Virus record (IMG/VR): IMGVR_UViG_3300032116_001412
Location: 1 to 22,431 of that record
Strand: one strand, 5' to 3'
Origin: a virus
DNA: 22,431 nucleotides
In this document: positions 14,687 to 20,485 of the stretch, one piece after another
Layout of the letters: each line of letters opens with the position of its first letter
Position numbering within the stretch: the stretch's first letter is position 1
Notes under the pieces: model-generated
What the model was told of the DNA's origin: nothing
The model's input: the letters and a program-made list of their open reading frames with translations, nothing else
The model's database searches: none
Made by a program: the position numbers and the translations under genes

Positions 14687-15105
14687 TTTCTAAAGATTGC
14701 GTTAACTATAATATAAAAAGCTAAGAATGCTATAATAATAGCAAGTATCCAATAGAATACTTTCTTCCAAACAGGAGTCTCCTCATATATTCTTACAGGA
14801 ACTTTTCTGTCTATAATTTTTTCAATATATACTGTATCACACTGTCCTTGGATATAGACTTTATTATATCTATCTCTCCAGACTTTGATTTTAAGTTGAT
14901 CCTTTTCTAGGTATATGGTATCCCAAAGTTCTTCTATATCAACTACTGTGTCTATTCTTACTTTTGGAACTGTAATTCTTATTGTATCACGGATTACTAC
15001 TGAATCAATATTAGTTAACTCAGGATGCTTTTTTAGCAAATGTTCCAGTCTCCTTTGTGGAGAACAAGATGCTAATAACAATAAGAGTACAAACAAAAAT
15101 CTCAT
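14683..15105 (-). CDS. Lipoprotein with C-terminal membrane segment, candidate unimolecular spanin
   Basis: This gene encodes 140 residues from ATG 15105. Residues 1-14 (MRFLFVLLLLLASC) are a lipoprotein signal with lipobox LASC, so Cys14 would be lipidated after cleavage. The middle is a charged periplasmic domain with Val/Ile-Asp-Thr repeats (DTIRITV, DTVVDIEE, DTIYLEK, DTVYIEK). The C-terminus is a transmembrane helix at about residues 116-137 followed by Arg-Lys. An N-terminal lipid anchor plus C-terminal inner-membrane helix is the u-spanin layout of phages such as T1, which fuses the inner and outer membranes in the last lysis step. A TTG at 15132 would put residues before the signal and was rejected. 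Confidence 0.72.
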   Translation of the reverse strand: MRFLFVLLLLLASCSPQRRLEHLLKKHPELTNIDSVVIRDTIRITVPKVRIDTVVDIEELWDTIYLEKDQLKIKVWRDRYNKVYIQGQCDTVYIEKIIDRKVPVRIYEETPVWKKVFYWILAIIIAFLAFYIIVNAIFRK

Positions 15106-15147
15106 ATATATAATATACAAAATATTTTGCAATATACGTAAAAATGC

Positions 15148-16764
15148 TTAGTCTATTCTTTTGTATCTTAAAATTGAGCCTTTCATTGTTCTAATTGTAA
15201 AACCATTACTTCCAGCTCTATGTTGAACATTTAATAATGCATTTGCTGAAGTTACAAATACGCCATATATTTTAAAAAAATGAGGATTGGAAATATTATT
15301 CGCTTGACCACTTGATAACATCAAAGATGAAGTTGCGACAGAATTATTTATACTGATAAAATTAACCCACTGGTTTGATTGATTTCTAAAACCTTGATTT
15401 CTGCCCAACATATTGCCACTATTTACATTGAATAATATGCCTATATCCGTACCCGAACTACCACATCCGTAATAAATATCTAACTCAACGCTGTAAACTC
15501 CATTGGCAACAACAGAAAAAGAAAATTCAGTTACATTTGAAGGTGTTGAAGAACTTGTATCTTGGTTTGCACTCTTCACTATAGTAGTCCATCCAGCTGG
15601 GTCAGGTGAAGTTACTGTAAATGTTCTATTTGCAGATAAATCTTGTGTAGTTCCATTAATGGTTAAGGTTCTAGCAAGAGGAACATATGTAGAAGCTGCT
15701 GTTGCAGATGTGAGATATGGTGATAGTGCTGCAGATGTTATAAATCCAGATGGATTAGTTGCATCATATGGTGTATAACCAAGTGCTGTTGTAACATCTA
15801 GAGATGTAATACCAGATATATATCCAGCTGGATTAGTAAGTGGATAATAAGTTGCTGCTGCTGCAGCTGATGTAAGATAAGCAGATAAGCTAGATACTGT
15901 AGCTATAAGAGATGTATCTACAGAAAGGACATTAGGAGAGAGCTCTTGCAAACCATATCCTGCGGCAACTGCTTGTGCTGCATTAAACTGTACATAGTTT
16001 ATAGCTGTAGTTCCTATTGTAATTGTACCTGTAGTATTTAATATAAAACCATAACCTCCGTAAAGAGTCCCTTGTTGTATAAATGTAAAGTCTCCATTTT
16101 GAAGTTCTCCTGCTGGAGAGTTATCTGCATCTGAAGATCTTGTTAGTACCCACGGAGTAGATACAGATCCGGTATTAGTTACATCATATATACCATTCTG
16201 TAGTCCAGATGATTGTTGCCATACAAGAACTCTATCTCCTAAAACTGGAGTATGAGAATCAATTATTAATGCTCCATTTACTGTAGAGGTTAATGTAGCA
16301 CCTACACCAGCTATTCCATTTAAGTATGTAGCAGATAGATTACCTGTTGTAGCTACATGACAAGGGGAGTGAAAGTTTATACCTGCTGATATGTTATCTA
16401 CATACTGTTTAGTTGCTGCATGAAGAGATGCTGTAGGATCTGAGAATAATGTTAGATAACCTAACATACTATCTCCAGATTGATTAACTGGAGTATAACC
16501 TAATGCAGTTGTTACATCTAGAGATGTTATTGCTGTAAGATAGCCTGCTGGATTACTAACTAAAGGATAATATAAACTATTATATGTTGAAGTACCATTA
16601 GACCAGTTTACTGTAGGATTAGGATAAGTTCCTGTTAAGTCTCCTCCTGCAGGTCCTGATGGAGATCCTCCTGCACCACCAAGAGTTTTTAACTTACCAT
16701 CTGATTTGGTTACAGTAATTTTTCCTGCACCAAATTTATTACCATCCTTGTCTATCAGTTCCAT
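15148..16764 (-). CDS. Tail fibre / receptor-binding protein
   Basis: This gene encodes 538 residues. The start (MELIDKDGNKFGAGKITV) leads into a Gly-rich linker and the common fibre motif DLTGTYPNPTV at 42-52. Repeat segments AGYLTAITSLDVTTALGYTP and AGYISGITSLDVTTALGYTP occur at about 73-92 and 313-332. The phage-fibre segment LHAATKQYVDN comes after the first. A central domain (DRVLVWQQSSGLQNGIYDV, then a Trp-Val-Leu-Thr-Arg strand) resembles domains of other phage fibres. The C-terminal 145 residues look like a beta jelly roll and probably form the receptor-binding tip. CpG density is much higher over this tip (15241-15540) than in the rest of the gene. The stop lies 42 bases before the candidate spanin start. 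Confidence 0.82.
   Translation of the reverse strand: MELIDKDGNKFGAGKITVTKSDGKLKTLGGAGGSPSGPAGGDLTGTYPNPTVNWSNGTSTYNSLYYPLVSNPAGYLTAITSLDVTTALGYTPVNQSGDSMLGYLTLFSDPTASLHAATKQYVDNISAGINFHSPCHVATTGNLSATYLNGIAGVGATLTSTVNGALIIDSHTPVLGDRVLVWQQSSGLQNGIYDVTNTGSVSTPWVLTRSSDADNSPAGELQNGDFTFIQQGTLYGGYGFILNTTGTITIGTTAINYVQFNAAQAVAAGYGLQELSPNVLSVDTSLIATVSSLSAYLTSAAAAATYYPLTNPAGYISGITSLDVTTALGYTPYDATNPSGFITSAALSPYLTSATAASTYVPLARTLTINGTTQDLSANRTFTVTSPDPAGWTTIVKSANQDTSSSTPSNVTEFSFSVVANGVYSVELDIYYGCGSSGTDIGILFNVNSGNMLGRNQGFRNQSNQWVNFISINNSVATSSLMLSSGQANNISNPHFFKIYGVFVTSANALLNVQHRAGSNGFTIRTMKGSILRYKRID
15770..15850 (-). repeat. 81-base repeat copy in tail fibre gene (C-terminal-side copy)
   Basis: This segment encodes the later SLDVTTALGYTP unit with the preceding AGY and leucine-rich linker. 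It aligns in frame and without gaps to 16490-16570, with many synonymous differences. It is an old internal duplication of a fibre shaft unit. Confidence 0.75.
16490..16570 (-). repeat. 81-base repeat copy in tail fibre gene (N-terminal-side copy)
   Basis: This segment encodes the first SLDVTTALGYTP unit and is the partner of 15770-15850. The shared core TTACATCTAGAGATGT (one base differs between copies) and TATAACC blocks are visible by eye. Confidence 0.75.
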
Positions 16765-17063
16765 TATGAAACATCTAATAGTAATAAGTATGTTGTGTTA
16801 GCTATAGTAGCTGTCACAGATAATTTATCCCTACCCTGAAGTAAATATTGTGTATCATCAGATATAGAATCTCCAGGATCTAATGTAAGATCATACAAGT
16901 TAATTGTACTAGCTAGAGAGAAGTCATACTTAGATACTGTAACAGAATATGCAACAGGATTGTAAAACTTGAGATACTTTACTCTAGCAGTAGTACTAGG
17001 TCCTACTACATATAGGTCATTAGAACCAACAGATAATACTCCTTGTATAGTAACTTCAGCCAT
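16764..17063 (-). CDS. Small tail-appendage protein (99 residues)
   Basis: This gene encodes 99 residues, beta-rich with few charges (VTIQGVLSVGSNDLYVV near the N-terminus and TTYLLLLDVS at the end). It joins the gene on each side by a TAATG overlap. The short beta-rich form suits a baseplate or fibre-attachment component. I do not recognise a family. Confidence 0.7.
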   Translation of the reverse strand: MAEVTIQGVLSVGSNDLYVVGPSTTARVKYLKFYNPVAYSVTVSKYDFSLASTINLYDLTLDPGDSISDDTQYLLQGRDKLSVTATIANTTYLLLLDVS

Positions 17064-17299
17064 TATACTTCATATGCTTGTAAAGCAATATCTACCATTC
17101 CTGGAACATCTGAATCATCCCATGTATCAACATAAGGCATGTCTTCCATTCTTACACCAAAGATAGCACTAGGTACTGTTAGTGTTATATCTACTGATAG
17201 AAGCTTATCAATAGCTTTGTCACCAATTGTATTCATATTAATTGAAACAGTAGGATTAACTATTTCTACATTAAATTGTGGGAATATGTAAGTTGCCAT
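17063..17299 (-). CDS. Small hypothetical protein in tail-appendage cassette (78 residues)
   Basis: This gene encodes 78 acidic residues starting MATYIFPQFNVEIVNPTVSI and ending in ALQAYEV. It starts two bases after the stop of the Lcl-like gene and ends in a TAATG overlap with the next. The composition is mostly beta strand. The position between fibre genes suggests a connector or accessory, but no family is recognised. Confidence 0.68.
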   Translation of the reverse strand: MATYIFPQFNVEIVNPTVSINMNTIGDKAIDKLLSVDITLTVPSAIFGVRMEDMPYVDTWDDSDVPGMVDIALQAYEV

Positions 17300-17300
17300 G

Positions 17301-17906
17301 TTATGTTAAAGTTGTTCCAGTTACTGTAAATGTTCTACAAGGAATATATTTTACTGATGCTGCTTTTCCTGTATATATAAAACTAGTTCCTGCATTAGTA
17401 AAATAATATGCAATTGTAGAAGCTCCATATAAAGTTGTTGAGGTCCAAAGTTCAAACTCAGTTATATTAAAAGGTGAATAGTTTAATCTTCTTGTATAAT
17501 CAGCACCACCTTCATAATTCATTATGTTCATCAATTCCCGGATATTTGTTAATCTCCATCCAGTAGTAAATGAACCTATACTAACTGCTAAAGCTCCATC
17601 AATTGCATTATCCCAAGGAACAGCTAAACCACTTACTGTTCTTCTATATCCTAATACATTAGTACCATTATATGTACTCCAATCTATTACAATGTTGTTA
17701 GTATATGTTTGTGTACCTAATTCATCAGTAAATCTATCTGTATTCCCAAATGGATTATTTTCATCAAGAATGAAAAATGATATATCTCTACCTGCTTCTA
17801 TATCTCCATCATCTCCAGTTCTATAGGAAATTGTTTGATTAGTTTTCATTAAAGTAGCTGTACTTCTAGATACAGCTGTAGATTTTATATCAATTCTTGT
17901 ACTCAT
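17301..17906 (-). CDS. Lcl/DUF1566-like C-type-lectin-fold tail protein
   Basis: This gene encodes 201 residues. The start TISYRTGDDGDIEAGR at 25-40 and NPFGNTDRFTD at 51-61 fit DUF1566 / Lcl C-terminal domains. So do the WRLTNIRELMNIMNYEG segment at 117-133, WTSTT at 154-158 and the terminal CRTFTV at 190-195. The fold is related to C-type lectins and is common in phage adhesins and bacterial surface proteins, so a receptor-binding role is likely. A second in-frame ATG at 17849 (MKTNQTIS) is a possible alternative start. I saw no reverse transcriptase or template repeat within the window, so I do not claim it is diversified. Confidence 0.78.
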   Translation of the reverse strand: MSTRIDIKSTAVSRSTATLMKTNQTISYRTGDDGDIEAGRDISFFILDENNPFGNTDRFTDELGTQTYTNNIVIDWSTYNGTNVLGYRRTVSGLAVPWDNAIDGALAVSIGSFTTGWRLTNIRELMNIMNYEGGADYTRRLNYSPFNITEFELWTSTTLYGASTIAYYFTNAGTSFIYTGKAASVKYIPCRTFTVTGTTLT

Positions 17907-17908
17907 AT

Positions 17909-19189
17909 TTATCTACTTATTTCTTCCCAGTCCATTGAAGCATATATCAGTTCAGTATTTGTACTAGCACTTACAACTAGGGTTAGTTCATTTGGTGTAC
18001 TAGTAAAGCTATTTCTTTGAAGCTGAAAAGAAAACAATGCTTCTTTTAATATGTCTAGATTTACTGAAGCTTGTGCAGTTGATGTAATAAATCCAGATGC
18101 TAGAGTTCTACCTCCAGCAAAACTTGTCCCAGTTATATTATATTCAACAGATGAATTAACTCCCGCAGGAACCCATGCTCCACCTGTAGTTGTACCACTA
18201 GCAATAACTTTCCAATTATAAACACCTGTTGCTACACCCATTATTGATAATGCAGTAAGAATTACCACACCATCTAAGTAACTTGCACCAAGTTTTACAC
18301 TAATAATTGGATAAAACACTCCTGCTGTAGCTAAACTTGTAGGCGCAGTAATAGGAGTTCCAATAGCTTGTTGAGCACCTCTAAGTTCATACCCACCTTC
18401 TGATATTACTGTGGAGCATATTTGCTTTAATGTACTTGTTGTACCAGTTACACCAGTATTAGTAAGTTCAATTCTTAAAGGTAAAGATGCGGTAGTTATA
18501 TAGGTTGATGCAATTAGATTAGCATGATTAAACTTATGACATAGTATAAAGTTACCATCTATTACAAAACCTAATCTTACAGTACCTACTCCTAACCATT
18601 CAATGTCAGTAAATAGTATCTGTGCTTGAGTTGGGTCTAAAGTAATACCTGAAGGACCTGTACCATCTAACTTGTCTACATTCCATCCAGTATCTCCAGG
18701 ACCATATACTCCACCAGCTTGACTTATTCTAGTTTCTGTTACAGAACCTGTAACTAAACTTCTCTCTACAAAACTAATAGTAGGCTTAGTAGCAACATTC
18801 TCTAGCTGAAGATATATACCATTATCGGTGCCAAAGTAACCTACTCTTTGTCTTAGATTATCTTGAGCAGGAGCTAGTACAAATGTGTTAAGTATTAGAA
18901 GAGATTTACCTGGTTGATAAGAAAATACTTTTGTTGTTTCTCTTAATACTTGAGAACCATTTGTAGTATTTACAGATAGATCTACTAGACCTTGATTTAG
19001 ATTAAATGTTGCTGCTCCTCCACTTGCTGTAGAAGTATTCCATAGTCCATTATCATGGTATCTATTACTTGAATCAAATAAAGTCAAAGGATTAGATACT
19101 CTTAATCTTCCAAATGCATCAGCTAACATTGGAAGATTAGTAAGTATATTTGAACCAGAAGCTCCTATTGAAGTTATTGCAGTTCCCAT
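17909..19189 (-). CDS. Phage structural appendage protein (DAFGRLRVS family)
   Basis: This gene encodes 426 residues. The N-terminal motif DAFGRLRVSNPLTLFDS at about 23-39, then VLRETTKVFSYQPGKSLL, VGYFGTDNGIYLQL and ITLDPTQAQILFTDIEWLGVG, match a protein I recall from marine cyanophages and pelagiphages. The C-terminal third is beta-rich (VVILTALSIMGVATG, NWKVIASG). It is probably a baseplate-edge or fibre-base protein. Its start shares a TAATG overlap with the 118-residue gene. The function is inferred from family memory and position. Confidence 0.78.
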   Translation of the reverse strand: MGTAITSIGASGSNILTNLPMLADAFGRLRVSNPLTLFDSSNRYHDNGLWNTSTASGGAATFNLNQGLVDLSVNTTNGSQVLRETTKVFSYQPGKSLLILNTFVLAPAQDNLRQRVGYFGTDNGIYLQLENVATKPTISFVERSLVTGSVTETRISQAGGVYGPGDTGWNVDKLDGTGPSGITLDPTQAQILFTDIEWLGVGTVRLGFVIDGNFILCHKFNHANLIASTYITTASLPLRIELTNTGVTGTTSTLKQICSTVISEGGYELRGAQQAIGTPITAPTSLATAGVFYPIISVKLGASYLDGVVILTALSIMGVATGVYNWKVIASGTTTGGAWVPAGVNSSVEYNITGTSFAGGRTLASGFITSTAQASVNLDILKEALFSFQLQRNSFTSTPNELTLVVSASTNTELIYASMDWEEISR

Positions 19190-19545
19190 TAGCTAACCCA
19201 AGTAATTAAAAATGTTGTATCTGTTGCATCATAAGTAACTAAATCAAATTGATTATTCAGTACTCCTGCATCATAGTTAACTACTTCTCCAGGTGCTATA
19301 ATTTCTCCTTCTATGGTACCATTAGCAGAACCTACATTAGCAATAGAAAAGCTGTAAGGTCTTATGATAGTTCCTGGGGCAGAAACCCTTTGTATATTAT
19401 GAGTTCTTAGCTCTGAACTTAGTAAATTAATTATACTATCACAACAACCATCATCTATAAGTGCTTGCAGACCTTGAAGCATCTTAAGTTGCCAAGGAAA
19501 ATTATTTCCCTGGTTACCTTGATCTTTTAAATTTCCTATTGACAT
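19189..19545 (-). CDS. Small structural protein in the tail cassette (118 residues)
   Basis: This gene encodes 118 residues. The N-terminus MSIGNLKDQGNQGNNFPWQL is followed by a short helix (KMLQGLQALIDD), then two adjacent cysteines (DGCCDS) and a beta-rich second half ending LITWVS. The pattern GNLKDQGNxGNNFPxQLK occurs in small proteins encoded beside phage tail fibres, as I recall. Its position beside the DAFGRLRVS protein suggests a paired appendage part. The role is unproven. Confidence 0.7.
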   Translation of the reverse strand: MSIGNLKDQGNQGNNFPWQLKMLQGLQALIDDGCCDSIINLLSSELRTHNIQRVSAPGTIIRPYSFSIANVGSANGTIEGEIIAPGEVVNYDAGVLNNQFDLVTYDATDTTFLITWVS

Positions 19546-19548
19546 GGT

Positions 19549-20355
19549 TTAGAAATTATATAGTTCATAATATAAATAGAAAATACCAGTAAACTGACCT
19601 TCACCATGAATAGAACTTACATTAATAGTTAAATCATCAACTCCAACTGCACCTCCTATTAAATCTCCAGAGATTAAAATAGTGTCTGATGGTGCGTAGT
19701 TTATACCAGCGTCAATAAGATAAACTTCAGATACATCACCAAGACTATCTCTTGTTATTGCAAATCTTGCGTTTTGTCCAGGACCAGATGTTATACCTGT
19801 AATAAATGAGTAAGTTGTATTTGCGGCAGCAAGTACTGTTCCACCACCTGATGATGTATAACCATTTATACTTGTTTGCTGCAATCCATTTGCGTTAAAT
19901 ATTGCATAGTTTGCACCTGCTAAAAATCCAGTAGAGATCACATAAGGAATAAAATTATCATTAGCTGCAGGATTATAGTAAGAAGAGTGCTGCATGAAAA
20001 TATTATCAGGATCACTAAAATCTAAACTAGCATTGGTGATTGTTAAAGACTCAGCAGTTTCAAATGATGGAGCTGGGTTAGCATTTCCGGAATCCATTCT
20101 AATTTCAATAACCCCTTTAGGAGTTGTTACGTCTACTACACTTGTAACTGAAAGATCTACAGTATAATATGCTGTATTTGCTACTAAACCAGATTGTACA
20201 GCATCTTTAAGAGGCATTGCATAAGTCTGATACTTATCTCCTCTTTTATTAAAGCCTACATCAGCACCTAGCGCAATTAGATCTGTGTCAGGATCATTAG
20301 CTTTTGTTCTGATTAACTCTTCCTTTCTAAGGAATATCCAATTTAAAATATCCAT
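19549..20355 (-). CDS. Tail-cassette structural protein with beta-rich body
   Basis: This gene encodes 268 residues. Residues 1-54 are distinct and charged (ILNWIFLRKEELIRTKAN, then LGADVGFNKRGDKYQTY). They may be an attachment domain that docks on another virion protein. The remainder is Ser, Thr and Asn rich, with strands such as GYTSSGGGTVLAAAN, and ends in FYLYYELYNF. The ATG at 20355 lies five bases after the stop of the 40-residue gene. It is likely an adhesin or fibre component. The family is not recognised. Confidence 0.7.
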   Translation of the reverse strand: MDILNWIFLRKEELIRTKANDPDTDLIALGADVGFNKRGDKYQTYAMPLKDAVQSGLVANTAYYTVDLSVTSVVDVTTPKGVIEIRMDSGNANPAPSFETAESLTITNASLDFSDPDNIFMQHSSYYNPAANDNFIPYVISTGFLAGANYAIFNANGLQQTSINGYTSSGGGTVLAAANTTYSFITGITSGPGQNARFAITRDSLGDVSEVYLIDAGINYAPSDTILISGDLIGGAVGVDDLTINVSSIHGEGQFTGIFYLYYELYNF

Positions 20356-20360
20356 GGTCT

Positions 20361-20483
20361 TTATTTTTTAAGTTCTTCTAAGGCAGTAAGTATAGCCTGC
20401 ACATCTTGCAGACTATACACTCCCTTTAATGTTGCGGCATCTAGTGCCTGCATGATGATACTCAGTGCTTCTTCTTTATTCAT
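20361..20483 (-). CDS. 40-residue helical protein between fibre genes
   Basis: A hand translation gives MNKEEALSIIMQALDAATLKG then VYSLQDVQAILTALEELKK, with a stop at 20361-20363. Two amphipathic helices are joined by a short turn. It starts two bases after the stop of the large fibre, is in frame, and fills the 130-base gap exactly, so it is probably real. Similar tiny helical proteins recur in phage fibre cassettes, as I recall. It could be a fibre chaperone or a small structural part. Confidence 0.65.
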   Translation of the reverse strand: MNKEEALSIIMQALDAATLKGVYSLQDVQAILTALEELKK

Positions 20484-20485
20484 AA

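Noticed and set aside
15118-15129. 12-base palindrome CAAAATATTTTG before the candidate spanin, considered as an operator or promoter.
   Set aside because: It is AT-rich and likely by chance. The nearby TATTTTG is one base short of the TAnnTTTG consensus and no -33 box is clear.
15106-15132. TTG start for the candidate spanin.
   Set aside because: It would place residues before the lipoprotein signal, whereas ATG 15105 gives a normal signal beginning MRFLFV.
17301-17906. Diversity-generating retroelement target.
   Set aside because: No reverse transcriptase or template repeat is present in the window. The lectin-like fold alone is not enough.
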